Assembly: GCA_003573635.1 (NCBI GenBank)
Contig: QUTJ01031737.1
Location: 1-16,338 of the forward strand
DNA from: Goniomonas avonlea
Taxonomy: Eukaryota; Cryptophyceae; Goniomonadida; Goniomonadaceae
DNA: 16,338 nt
Direction: 5' to 3'
Shown here: one piece after another, positions 1 to 12,900 of the stretch
Layout of the letters: each line of letters starts with the position of its first letter
How positions within the stretch are numbered: position 1 is the first letter of the stretch
Notes under the pieces: generated by a model
Told to the model about the DNA's origin: nothing
Seen by the model: the letters and a program-made list of their open reading frames with translations, nothing else
The model's database searches: none
Translations under genes and position numbers: made by a program

Positions 1-142
1 CTGCGCTGCCGCACAACCCACAGAGTCACGCCGACGGCAGCGAGGCCTGCCAAGGACACGCAGCCGATGATGAGGCCGAGGCGAGCCTCCTGAGAGAGCC
101 GCGGCCCTGAGGAAGACTCGTCGACCGTCACGCCCCCGCGGC
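1..142 (-). CDS. Transmembrane helix exon 30, truncated by the window edge
   Basis: After acceptor CGCGACAG the frame reads a short acidic/Ser linker (VTVDESSSGPRLSQEAR), then a strongly hydrophobic helix from about nt 80 to 12 (LGLIIGC, VSLAGLAAVGV, TLWVV) followed by RQR. Basic residues right after the helix fit a stop-transfer with a cytoplasmic C-terminus, so the N-terminal ectodomain faces outside. The linker from the HLS site to the helix would be about 25 residues, within the range known for GPS proteins. An alternative acceptor at 90 (CTCTCTCAG, phase 0) would remove most of the linker and pair with the phase-0 donor at 981. The cytoplasmic tail or further helices lie beyond the left edge. 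Confidence 0.75.
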
Positions 143-3100
143 CTGTCGCGCATGTGTCAGAGACTTCGCCTGCTGTCTGCCTGCCTGCCTGCCCTCCCCT
201 CCTCACGACACAGCCTGTGTCAAGAAGAGGGATCATGGCGAGCGGGTGCGTATACAGGGTCATGCGCCCCTTTGTGGCAAGAGCGGCACGTCGTGCAGTC
301 GAACGTGGTGAGAGGAGGGAGGGCGTGGAGGGAGGGGGGGGGGGTGTAACCTTAAGAGAGCGAGAGAGCACGCCTGAAAATCAGCAGCAAATACACAAGC
401 AACTGTCGCGCAGGAGCAACCGGTTGTTTTTGATATCCTCACAAGTATTGTTTGGTATCCTTGGACGCTGCAGCGGCAGAAGCAAACACAGACCAGTGGC
501 AAAGCAAACACAGACCAGTGGCAAAGCAAACACAGACCAGTGGCAGAAGCAAACACCGACCAGTGGCAAAAGCAAACACCGACCTTGGGTGGCGTCCGAG
601 GACACAGGCGTGGCGTCCACCACGGCAGCAGGCGCAGGGGTGGGCGTGCCAGTGCTGGCCGCCGTAGTCGTGCCAGTTGGGGGGAGAGTTGCCGGAGGCG
701 CCGACACACTGAGGGCACGGCGAGTTAGCGGGGGTGAGCCAACCTCGGACTAGCGCCTACTGCGGACGTAATCAAAGACTGCACCCTCTCTTTCCGTTTC
801 CCCTGTCCTCACTAGAACACGTCCGCTCTCACCGTCAACACACGCACACGCACACGCACACGCAAACGCACACGCACACGCACACGCACACGCACAACAC
901 ACACGCGCACCCACGCACACGCACACGCACACACACGCGCGCGCGCACACGCACACGCACGCATGCATGCACGCACGCACGCACGTGACAAAGGTCGACA
1001 GGTGGGTGCACTCGCAGGACACCGACGTCGGGGACGACGATGGCAGCTTGCGACACCCGGAGACGTCGAAGTTGCGGGTGTGCGTGTTGAAGTACGCGCA
1101 CTGCTCCTCGTGCCCTGCCTGAGCCTCGCTGTACCCCCCAGTAGAATTCTTGAGTCGCGGCAGAGTGAACTGTGCCACGTTGTCAATTCTTGAAACCCCC
1201 GGTTCGAACGGGGATGGGGCTTTGTATTTTTCTCTCAATCAGGCCGCCCAAGTCAGAAAGTCGCAAACGCGAAGCTATCAGCGAGGACGCAATTCCAGTT
1301 GGAGGGATTACCTTGACAGGGACACGGAGGTTCTCGACGGTGAGGGGTGTCTTGTACGCAGAGCCAATTTGCGTGCTAGCACAGTCGGTCCCGTTCCAAC
1401 CACTGCATTGGGAGTCCAGCTTCACCTGTTCACACAACATGAGCCATCGGGAGGGGCGAACAGAAGGTCTCTCAGGACAGTGATACAGGTGGGAAGAGAC
1501 AGTCTAAGTGACAATCGGGGTAAAGAAAGAAAACGAAAGGGGGAGCAGGCCAGAAACGCAGTGCACGAGTACCACGTGGGGAAGGGATACACCCAAACTG
1601 GAAGAGATCACCCGAAAATGAGAGACAGGAAAGGGGCGACGCCGAGACAAAGAGACGGGAAAGCGACAGGCGACGAGGTGTTCAGGGACGCACTTGGTGA
1701 GCGGTGAGAGAGGCCACGTGGCTCAAGACAATTCCAGCGCCAGCACCGAGAGCGTCGAGAGGGTTGGCGTCGTACCCGACGGCTGACAGTTGCACCTGCC
1801 CACTGCCCCACAGCTCGGTGTGGTTCTGCTTTGGCTTTGTAAGCACGCGCAATCGAGAGGCGGGCCAGGTTGAGACAAACGGACAAGAAGAAAAGAAGCG
1901 ACGTGCAGAACAAACAAGAGAGGGGAAAAGCGCCACGGAGACATTAAAGCGCAAGGAGAGAGCGACAAGCAGAGAAGAAGAGACACGGCGAGAGCAAGAG
2001 AGGAAGAGCGTCAACAGGCTGCTGCCCTCTCGAACGAAAACGGTTCGCCGCGAGAGCAAGCAAGAAAACACGCGCCTCAAACATCTCTGCGGGAGGGTCG
2101 AACTGGAAGGGGTCGCCAGAGTTGGAGTTAATGTTGCGGATGGTCAGTCGTTGGGTTGCCTGCGAGCCGGTGGTCCGCCCATTGGCCTGCACGCCGTGGC
2201 GCACAACGGACCCCTGTTGGTGGCACCGTGAGGGAGTGGCATGCTGCGGTCTTGTGCTTCTGATGCCTGAGAGGCACACGCAGTTTCTCATGTTTCTAAA
2301 CGTTCGCAACTGACTGGCTGAGTGCAGGTCACCTCGAAGCCTGTCGTGCGTCTGGCGTACAGCACAAGGTGCGCGATTAGCTGGTCACCAGATTGTTGGG
2401 ACGTTATGCTCCCATGCTCCCATTCTCTAAAAGAGAGTAAAGACATGATAGTGACCAAGGGAGGGAACGAGGCAAGACGCTTGTATGGCTTCCGCGTTGA
2501 TCAAGTAAGTGCCGCACCTGGAACTGAGAGCGACCAGGCACGAACTGAGTGGAGTCTAAGAGGTCCTGGATCTGCTCGTTCACACCAGCAGGCAAGTCTC
2601 GCACGGTCGCCTCGACGTTGTCCACAGTGGCAACGACCTGCAGTCCAGTGAGCAACTCGAGGGCTGGACGGGAGTCCTTTGGGAAGTGTCCAAGTCGGAT
2701 CCTTTTCTCACTCGGAGAACCATGAAGTGGCGCATGTTCTCACCAAGTGACAAAGTGTTCAGAAATCGCACAACAAGATCACACGAACAATTCGCACCAG
2801 ATCATCCACGCCATTCGATGCGAGAGACAGGAGCTGCCTCGCACGCTCGTCTCGTACTGCTGTTGTCGCCTTGAGCTTGCCCTGCGACGTGTGACTATGA
2901 GTGGGCGACGGCGAGGGAGGAGAGGGGGCAGCGGGAGGAGAGGGGGCAGCGGGAGGAAACGAGTGAGTGAGTGAGGCTGTGTGCGTCTGTCGCCTTGAGT
3001 GAGTTCGCACTGATGTAAATCTAGGAGGGAGCGAGTCAGGGTGCGATGGAGGAGGGCAGTGGGAGGGAGGGAATGGGGGGAGAGGGAAGGGGGCGTGTGG

Positions 3101-6100
3101 CGAGTGAGGCAAGGGGTCACAGAGCGACACAGAGCAGGGCACATATTTCTGCGTTCGCAACTTGATGACTGTTCGGTTCAACCCTAACCAGAACGAGGTC
3201 GAACCAAGCGCCAGAGGGGGGCCCGCGGTCAGGAGGGACACGAGCCACAGACACAGACACAGACACAGCCACAGCCATATTGACACCGACACAGACACAG
3301 CACAGCAGTGTACCTCTTTCTTGAGTTTCTTCACACCCTCCAGCAACGAGGCGGATCCCAGTGCCAGGGTGGTCGACGAGGACTTGGACACAAACTCCGT
3401 CGCGGCATTGATTCCAGCCGCAATGCCGGACACTGCGTTGGCGCAGCTGACAAGACCGTCCGGAGACATCTGGGCAGTGAGGTCAGGACAAGTCTGAGGT
3501 CACTGTCACTGTCACGTCCCGCTGCCACGACATAGCCACTACCACTGTCACGTGCAGTTAGCGCGTCCTTCCATCTCTTTCACGAGCGCGTTGGGAGGCT
3601 AGGATGCGTGAACACTGTGTCCGAGTCTGCGCTGGCTGAGAGTGTTGTCGAAGCAGCTATGCTCACAGCAGCAGCGCCAACAAGGATGAGAACGCTATGC
3701 TAAGGCGCACCTCATCAGGGTCAGTGACTGTGTTCAGCGCCTTGGCAGCGACTTCGATGCTGGCGGCAGTGCTGGGAAGCGGAGACTGCGCAAGCGACCC
3801 AAGCATGGCGTCGCGCTGCGAGGTGCGCTTGGCCACGACACTCGGGCTGTCCGAGGTGCGCTTGCTGTGGCCGAGAGCGAGGCCGGCCGTCACAGACCTG
3901 CGCCCAGCTCGTGAGTGCCTCCCTCTCCCCCTGCCTGCCTCTCCATCTCCCTCCCCCTCTCCGACATCTCGACAAACGTACGCGCTGGCAATGTCTCCGG
4001 CGTCGCCGCTGTTTGCTGCCGAGGTGAGAAGAGAGTCGACCGACGCCGACAGTTCCTCCGAGGACAAGGCGTCGACGACCGGGTGCGTCGTCGCCCACGC
4101 CCACCCGCACGAGCCGAGCACGTCGCACACCCGAACCTGTCCCCAAGTGTCAGAAACTCTGCGCCCAACGCAGTGCCCCCGCCCTCGACCTGTCAGACTT
4201 GCTGTCTCTGCCTCGAGGGAGGCGGCAGGAGAGGGAGAGGGAGGGAGGGAGGGAGAGGGAGGGACACAGACACAGCGATAGGGCTCTCTCCACCCCCCTG
4301 TCCGCTCAAGTATCGGTTACCTTGCACTTGATCTCGGCGCCCTTGCCTGCCAACCTGCCCTGGGCCTTGGCCGTCGGGGTGGTGCTCACAATCACGTCGT
4401 ACGCCGTGTCCAACCCCTCCAGCACACTGCAGCGAGCGATCAGGCTGGCGCAGCGCACAAGGCATGCCAGCGCACACGGCACGACTGAAGTCAACCGAGA
4501 CATCCCGTGCATTCGCCGCACTCTAACGGACTGGAAACGGCCGCCTTCACCATGCCCAAGGTCTATATCAACGCCTTATCCATGTCCATGTCACTGTCTA
4601 GGTGTGGCGGCGGATGTCTACCGAGAATGTCCAGTCACGCGTGCAACCGCATTGGTGGTGTGCATCTTGGACGCGCACCGATGAGGTGAACACTGGGGAA
4701 AGAGGTGGCGGACCTCTAAGGAGAGAGGTGGCGGAACACTAAGGAAAGTGGTGGTGGAACACTAAGGAAAGAGGGACTGAGGAACACTGAGGAGCCTGAG
4801 GCAAGTGGTGGCGGAACACTGAAAGTGGGAGCGGAACACTAATGGCTCACGAGTTTGCTCCAGCAGTGGGGTCGTCAGCGTCCCGGCAGATAAACGTGTA
4901 GGTCATATCCTCGATATCGTCGTCGGTCCACCCAGACGCAGAGAAACCAAACTCCGTTGTGAGGGCACTGCCTTGCGTTGGGGAGACGGTCAGAGTGCCC
5001 GGCACAGGGGCCTTGTTGACGTTGAGGGTAACCTGCGCCATGATCGAGTCAACTGCGGAGCGAATCTGACCGGAGCGAATCTGACCGGAGGAGGCTCAAA
5101 ACTCGTGAGAGGCTCAAAAACGTGAAGCTCGTGAAGCTAGTGAAGCTCGTGAGAGGCTCAACAAACGTACTGATGCATAGCCCGCAATGCCAGTCGACGT
5201 GTCGGTGGCAGTGAGCGAAAACGTGTAGACTTGGCCCGGGGTCAAGACGTTCTCTAACAGAGATATCTCCGCGCCGTCTCCTCCAGACGCCACCCACCCA
5301 CTGAATGTCGCGGTGTCCACGCCCTCCGCAGCCCATACAAACTGCGAGTTGCGCGTTAACACCCCGGACTGACTCATCAACCTCATCAAGAAATCCACGG
5401 CGCCAATGGTTGCGGTCAGCGCTCGGGACCTGCTGAGGGGTCACAGCACAAAGATTTCCGCAGCTGAACTCCAATTCGTACTTGGCCCGATCGTCCCACT
5501 CACTACATTCCGGTTTCTGGGAAAGTGAGGCATTCCGATCGGGTTCGTGTCTCATAACAAGCAAGGGCAAATGTCGAACAGGGCGGGCAAGTCGGTCGTG
5601 CCCGATGAGGCTCATGCGAGACGCGACTGCTCACGGAGGCTGCAGCAGGCAGCTACGCGCTCACACCATTCTGACCTGGCCCACTGCTCCAGCAGCACGT
5701 ATGTCACAGACCTTGAGATTTGTGGCGGTGAGCCCTCCAACTGTCGCCGACCCTCGGAGCTTGAGGCCGCGCGAGGCAACGACACGGGACGGCAACGCTT
5801 GGTTGTTCTCGTTCTTGATGGAGACCTCTGGAGGAGTGGCCGCAGCCACTTCAACCTCGGTGGATGCCGTGCTCGACAGACCTTCGGCAGTGTTAGTCTT
5901 CCGTGCTTAGAGCAGACACATTGTAGATTCGGGCATAGTTGTATGGTGCGAAGTCAGAGCTCCAAGAAGGATGATGCACACCTGTCTCTCTCACACACCT
6001 GACACTGAAACAGTCACAGTGACGCGATAGATTGTGCCCGCGGTGGCACCGACGACGTTGAGGATGGAGGTGAACTCGGTCATGGCGGCTGTGTCCACCC

Positions 6101-9100
6101 CAGGGCAGGCTACGCTGGTGAACACAGCAGCAACCAGGGCCTCGCACGACCACGCGAAAGTCACCCCGGCGGTCGACTGCGTCAGAGTTAAGGCGCTAAC
6201 GTCGTGGACGACGCTCGTCAAGGTACGGGAGCGCGAGGGGGGTGCGACTGGTCTCGAGGTCTGGCTTTATTGTCCTCTCACAGCTGAGTGAGCATGGCAG
6301 TGAGTGTAGCAGAGTGAGTCGAGTGCGTGAGTGGCCATAGCTCAGCATACAGCAGTTGTTGTACCTTAGTGGCGGAGTTCGGGTCGTAGCTTTGGCTCGC
6401 GTCAACGACGAACTCACTTCCAGCCGCCCACTTGGTTGGAGACGCCAGGGTCGCAACCGGCGGTGAGAGGGTGAAGGTCACAGTTTTCGTGGCCGTGCCA
6501 GTCACACCGTTTTGGGTCGCGGAGAAGGTGAGAACGTAGGGAATGTTTGCCTTGAACGCCGAGGACGCTGATTGGAGCTGGGGTTGTAAAGTGGTGAGAA
6601 TGGAACATGACGGCTGCACAGGTGCGCAATGCTTGGCTATTCGGCCGTCTAGTCGGATCTCAGTCTACTCGTGGTTTTTGCCACACTGCATCACGTGAGG
6701 TCTGCGACCGTGGGAGGACCTGAAACTGCCAGACGGGGAGCAATGAGAGGGAGGAACTGCATCTAACGCACCTTGATTTCACGAACATCTGCTCCAGCTC
6801 CAGGAATGACAACAGCATCCCCGGTGTCCTTGCGGACCGCAGTCCACCCGGAGTTGGTGATGCTCGTGGCGCTAGCACTGAGCTTCAGTTCGGGGCAGCT
6901 CACCTGTTCAAGACATTAGAGGCCGGGAGCTTATGTGTTTTGAGCGAATGCGATCGACTACACGCCAGGCCTCGTTCACCCTTCCATGCCTCCCGCGACA
7001 CAGTGTCGGTGGCGCACTGCTGGAGCCGCGACAGTGTCTTCCACTGTTCCTTGCACCCTTGGGTGTTCTCACCAACCGACACACTGGGTGTTGTCCAGTC
7101 TAGTACACACACAGCACATATGCGGAGAACAGACAGTCTAGGTGTGTTGCCGCACCGCTGGAGTGGCGACACCCTTGAGCAGCAGCGCCGACGAGAGAGG
7201 CGCCGTCGAGGAGGTGGGCGACACCACGCTCACAGTCGGACTGGCCCCGGCAAGTTGCTCGACCGAGATTACCTCGGACGTTCCGACCTGCCCCAACCAG
7301 TTCGACATGCTGACCTGTCAGAGGTGTCACGAGGGGTGGAGGGCCAGGGTGCAAGATTGTCAGGTGTCAAGCCAGTCAGGGAAAGAGGCAAAAAAGAGGG
7401 GGAGTAAAACAACCGGACGACAGACAGACCGGGACGGACAGACAGGCAGTCACGAGAGGGGGCATACGCCCAGGATCTCGACAACGATAAGCAGTTCAAT
7501 CTGGCACCTGGAAAGTGTAAGTGCCAGCTGGAAGCACACCGCTGTCAGTGCCCCAGCCGTCGTAGGGCACATTCAACTCAAGACCCGTGACGGAGCGGAC
7601 CACAGAGTCATACTCCGAATGCGACGGCATGGACCAGGCAACACTCGTCCACGGCCTCCCTGCGAACCCTTTGCTGTTGCTGGCGTCCAGTTTCAACGAC
7701 ATGCACACGCCAACTTTCTTGGGGCCGTGCACTTTGATTTTGATGTCCTCAAGTTGCGAGGCGGTGACGCGTGGGACGGACGCCGTGTCGAGAGTGCCGG
7801 GCGGCGTGTTCTTGCGGTTGAGGACCACAAAGCTAGGCAAGAACTCCTGCGGGGCAAGGGTCAAGCGCCTGTGCCCGCCTCGACTGTGCCCAACCGTGCC
7901 CGACGTGCCCAACCTCGACTGTGCTGACTCGACTGTGCCCACCTCGTCTTTGCGCTCATTGTCATCTCCACCCAAGTCACCACACATCAGCAGATCTCGC
8001 ACCTCTCAACTCGCTCCACACACCACCCGGAAATATCATCGTCTGAGAACAAGGTGGGCACAGACTAGATGAGTGGCAGAGTCGAGGTGAGCAACTTACA
8101 ACGATATCGCCAACGTTAACAGTCGCGTCGGTGCCAAATTTAACGCCAAGTTCGTCATGGCCGTGCCAGTAACACTCATAAGCTTTGAGCTGGCGGGATT
8201 TGGGTCAGATCATGCAACAGGGACGCTGAGCCAACGTCAGAAAAGCAACTGGTCAAGCAGCGAGGTCCCGAGTCAAAAACGGAAACAGATCGAGAAAAGT
8301 CACGTCAAACGCCCGAGAAACTCGTGGTGTGAGGACGGGTGAAACATGCCCAACCTTGTCTGTGTCGACGCTGCTGCCAAACAGGGCCAAAGACGTCGGA
8401 GCAAAGATAAGGCCGCACAGCTCCTCCTTTTTCGCCTTCTGTATGCCAGGGGTGGTCTCGCCCTTGTCGGTCTTCTGGTCAATGGTGAAGGCGAGCGACT
8501 TGAAGTTCTTGTCGAACTGGACGGTGGTGATGCGAAGCGAGTGCGACACTTCCAGCGGGAAACTGCTCGTGCACGAGCCCCCGAGGTTGGTGAAACACAC
8601 TGACACCTCCAAAATCTGAGGTAAGGTTAGCGCGTCAGGGGGCGCGGGAGACGACGGACACTAAAAGACTGCATGCAGTGTCGTGCGGGGACCACAGGCA
8701 GGCCGGCAGTTTGTCATTTCGCGAGAAGCACAGACACGGGGGCAATGGCAGAAAAAATCAACAGGAGGGTTGGAACAGAATTCTGCGGGGCGAGGAGGAC
8801 AAACAGCAGCACCTGTCCTCGCGAAGAGCGAGCAGAATCAACTAGAATATCCGAGCCAGAAACAACTGCGTCGACGAGCTCTGACGTAGCGAGGGCACTC
8901 GTTTTGCCGACGAACACCGAGGACCCGGTCCCTTTCTGCGCCGCAAACTTGACCTACGGTGCACATGTTACCAAGTCTGGAGTTTCAAAAGAAAAAAGTC
9001 CCCCCCCCTCCACCCTTCCCGCACCCCTCCCCACCTCTCCACCTCCCTCCCCCCTCCTCTCCCTCGCTTTGTCCTACCCCATTGACTCTCCCTCCCTCCC

Positions 9101-9911
9101 TCTCACTCACACACACACCACTCACTCACCCACCCCCGCCCTCTCGACCGCACCTGCACAGGTCCCGACCCCACAAGGCCAACACCAGATATCTTTATTG
9201 GCGTGCTCTCTGCTGCAGGGATGGTCGTGATCGCAGCCACCGGGACGATGGAGGTAATATAACCTCCAACGTTGACGGACACGTCCGAGGCAGCGTACTG
9301 GTTGCCGGAGGGAGTGCTGCTAATTGTGACAGCGCCGGCCTCGCTGCCCGTAGAGAGCTGCACCAGCGGTCAGATCGCAGGTCAGGACCACGAAAGCCCC
9401 GCAACACGCGCACACAAGGGAGGGCAGCCGTAGTGACATCGCTGACGATATCGCTGCTCAAGGGTGAAGGTTTTGGGCCTCACACGAACAGCCACGAGGA
9501 CGCTGGAAACAAAGGGACCGCAAACAAGGGGGCGACGTGGCGCAACCAACGAGGACAACGTGACAGTCACACAAGACACAGGTAAAATAGAAAGTGGTGG
9601 CAGGCTTGCTGTACAAGAAAAACTCACCGTGATTGTAGCGGTGAGTGCAGACGGGGTGAAGAGGATGGAAGAGGACGACAGGGAAATGCCCTTGACACCA
9701 GAAGCCTTGACCTGTGCAATCGGTTAGTCTCACTGTAAAGCGTGATGTGGTAGAATGTGTGTGCGTGTGTGATTGATATGCGGTGTGGTGTGCAATGTAC
9801 GCGCAAAGAGGGTCGCGGATGCGAGGTGTGTGCTGCGCGTGGTGTGTTTGCGGTGTGCGATGCTGTGAGCAGCGGACGACGTGGCGGTCACATCGTTGCT
9901 TGTCAAGGGCA

Positions 9912-9951
<40 letters not shown>

Positions 9952-12900
9952 AGAGCCGAGAGAGAGTGTGTGTGAGTGTGTGTGTGTGTGGGAGAGAGAG
10001 GATTCAATGACAGAGGTACGAGACAGTGCACGAAGGCATCCGCACCTTGACAGTGACAGCAGCGGTCGGGTGCGGTGAGATGGCGAACACCACGGGAGTC
10101 GACCCCTGGAAGGCGACGGTTTCTGCAACTGTCGCCGTGACCGCCCCTGTGACAGCAGGGTGAACCTCTGGCAGTGAGGACTCCGACTTCGCGTTCAAAG
10201 AGGGTTGTTTCGCGAATGCGGTCCCAACCCCCCGTGTTCGTGACAGTGACAATCTGCTTCACTGACCTCCAATGATGACCACTGACGGCTCGGGTGTCTT
10301 ATACATGGACTGGGCGGCGCCAGACAGCGTGTACGTCAGAGTGGCAGTGCCACCGACCGACCCAGCGGTCAGGACAAAGGAGGGAGCCGCGCGATCTCCG
10401 ACCTTGCACGAAAGCACGCTGGTGTCCACGACAGTGCCAGTGGCGCCGTTGGTCGTGAGCGACAAGGTGATCGTGAGCGCCTTGGTGAGCTCAGATGGGA
10501 ATGTCTGCAGTGGGCGTCACAACGGGAGGTTCAGGACAGGGGACAAGGGTGTCAGAAGGAAGCAGCGAGAGCGAGGACAGAGGCGAGGGCGGGCAAGAGA
10601 TTAATCAGGACGCACCAGTGCAGCTGCCGCAGATGCAACACCAAGTCCGAGTGAGGCTGGGACAGCCGCCGTTGAGATCACGCCTGTTGGATCCAGTTAA
10701 ACCCCGAACAGAGTCGGTGGATGTCACAGAGCGTATGACTAGGGCACTGGATGGGGATGTGGCAATTCTGCATTTGCCACGAAGCTGTTGGAGGTGAAGA
10801 AACCTCTCACAACGGCTAGAGGGGCTGAGAGCGACAATACAGGCTTGCAGGTCTCACACAAAAGAGTCAACAACGCAAGTCTCACCGCGAGAAACAACCG
10901 TCAGCGCGAGTGCCGCAGGGGTTGCATACTCCGAGTTCCCGGATATCGCAAACGAAAGTGCCCCGGTGCCAGCCGCGGCCACGTCGATGGACACAGTCCG
11001 TGTTGACTCTCCTGGATTGAAGACGACGCGCGGTGTGTTGACGGACGCGGAACCCGTGGCAGTGACGATTACCATCATGCTGCTGCCCCACGCCAGCGCA
11101 GGGGAGGCAGTCAAGCTGACGGTTTGCGCCTTGGTGTTGGCGTAAAGGGTTTGATCCACAGCGGCAGTGATGGTGCCGAGCAAGGCGACCTGGAGCAGGG
11201 TTGGCGAGGGGACCTTGAACGCTTTTCGCTGGGACACGTCGCCACCGAGGGAATACGTCAGCGTGAGTGTGCCAGCGGTCACTGAAGCGCCGAGCGTGAC
11301 GCCGAAGTTGGCCTGCTTGGTCCCGGCAGCCATCGAGACGCTGGGGGTGGCGACCGTGGCACCCGTGTCCCCGGAGGCCGCCACGTTTACGACCAGCGTG
11401 GCGCTCAGCTGCACTGGGAGTGACAGCGTGAGGGAGAGTGGCTGCGCCATCGGTGCGAAGGCGCGCTGCGGCACGCCTGTGACCGTGATGTCGCTTTGAG
11501 CCACAATTGTGAGCTCGAAGGGCGTTGCGACATAGCCTGCGGCGGACACACCCGAGAGCGTGGGGGTCAGAGTTAGGACTCCCGACGCCTGGCCAACAGA
11601 GAGGGAGAAGGAAGAGCTGGTGCCGCTTGTGCCGGCGACCACGGACCACGAGGTGGAAGCTTGGCGGAGAGATGTCGCTGTGGCGGTGCCAGTGGTCCCA
11701 ACCGCGGCCGGACCGGACAAGGTGAGCGTTATCGCGACCTCGGACGCTGGCGCAGGTGACAGGGTGATCGACATTGCCTCGCTGGTTTGCCCCGTGAATA
11801 GGAAGGTCTCTGTCGTCTTGATGGAGAGCTGTCCTGCAACTGCGCGTGTTGTGGCGGGCGCCGGAGGGTCGAACTCCGCAGTGGAGTTGAAGCTGAAGCT
11901 GACGGTGATTGCGCCCGCCGTGGTGCCTGCGGTCAACGCAAAGGTGCCTTTCGTCTGGTCGGCCGGGATGATGGCCTGGGTGAAAGTGGCAAGCGCGGAG
12001 TCGGCGCTCGGCGTGACTGTGACAGGCGTCAGGACCGGGCTGCTGAGGGTGACAGTCCCGGTCACAGTCTGCAACAGTGAGACGGTGAGAGGGAGCGACA
12101 CGGACGCCTTGCCCTTGGCAGCGACGGCGACCACGAGAGTCGCGGGTTTATCGTACGCGACAGCCGCAGTGCCCTGGAGCGAGAAGGTGAGAGTGAGGTC
12201 CCCTGTCACGGCCCCCGTTGTCACGGCGAAAGTGCCGGTGGAGGTCAAGGACGGAAACTCCACGGAGTTCGCGCTGCTGGCGAGTCCGGCCGGTCCAGAC
12301 AGGTCGAGTTGGAGCGTGAGCGAAGTACCGGCATCGGGAGCCTGTTCGAGCGTCACCGTGATGGGCGTGCTTGTGGTTCCTGACTTGAGGCCGGCCAGCG
12401 CGTGGGAGAGCTTCACGCTGCGTCGCGGGACGACGGCGAACGTAGCGTCAACAGGCGCGCGGTACAAGTCGCTCGAGGCGCCCGACAGCTTGTACTGGAC
12501 AGACACGCTGGCAGCGGATGCACTTCCGGCAGGGAAGGTAAGTGTGGCTGAGGAGGCGCCGCCTGCAAGACTGGCCGTGTACTTATCGAGGCTATCCAAA
12601 CGCACCAGCGAAAGAGTGAGGCCGCCTGATGTGGGAACAGAGACGGGGAGGGAGAAGACGACAAGGACGTCCTGCTGCACATAGACTGTGCTGGCGAGGG
12701 TCGACGTGATCTGTGGCGGGTGCGAGATGCTGATGGAGTGTGAAATTCTCTCCAACATGTATCCCGCAGAGTTCACGCCCGACAGCGAGAAGGAGAGCTG
12801 AACAAAGCCGGTGCCTCCCGTCGAGGAGACAACGATAGTCTTCGACGACTCGGAGGCAGAGAAGACAGGGCTGCTCGCTGTGACGGCAGTACTGCCAACA

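Noticed and set aside
480-590. CRISPR-like array (five spaced repeats)
   Set aside because: The repeats are directly tandem with no unique spacers, and the setting is a eukaryotic intron.
154-753. + strand open frame over the minisatellite
   Set aside because: Most of it is translation of the tandem repeat and G-rich tract in intron 29; no start context or domain.
734-988. His/Thr-repeat open frames on both strands at the CA tract
   Set aside because: Pure translation of a (CACACG)n microsatellite.
2882-3300. Pro/Ser/His-rich minus-strand open frame between exons 23 and 24
   Set aside because: It reads through intron 23. Composition comes from purine tracts and (CACAGA)n, and removing it restores the GAIN continuity in phase 0.
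5450-5615. Possible extra exon in intron 17 (open stretch with several Cys and Trp)
   Set aside because: No phase-compatible pair of splice sites gives an REJ-like continuation, and the flanking exons already join in a pattern typical of REJ.
11560-12684. Long + strand open frame (374 codons) antisense to exon 3
   Set aside because: It is the mirror of the repetitive GC-biased minus-strand coding sequence. Its translation is Val/Thr/Ala-rich without domain pattern, while the minus strand has clear periodic repeats continuing on both sides.
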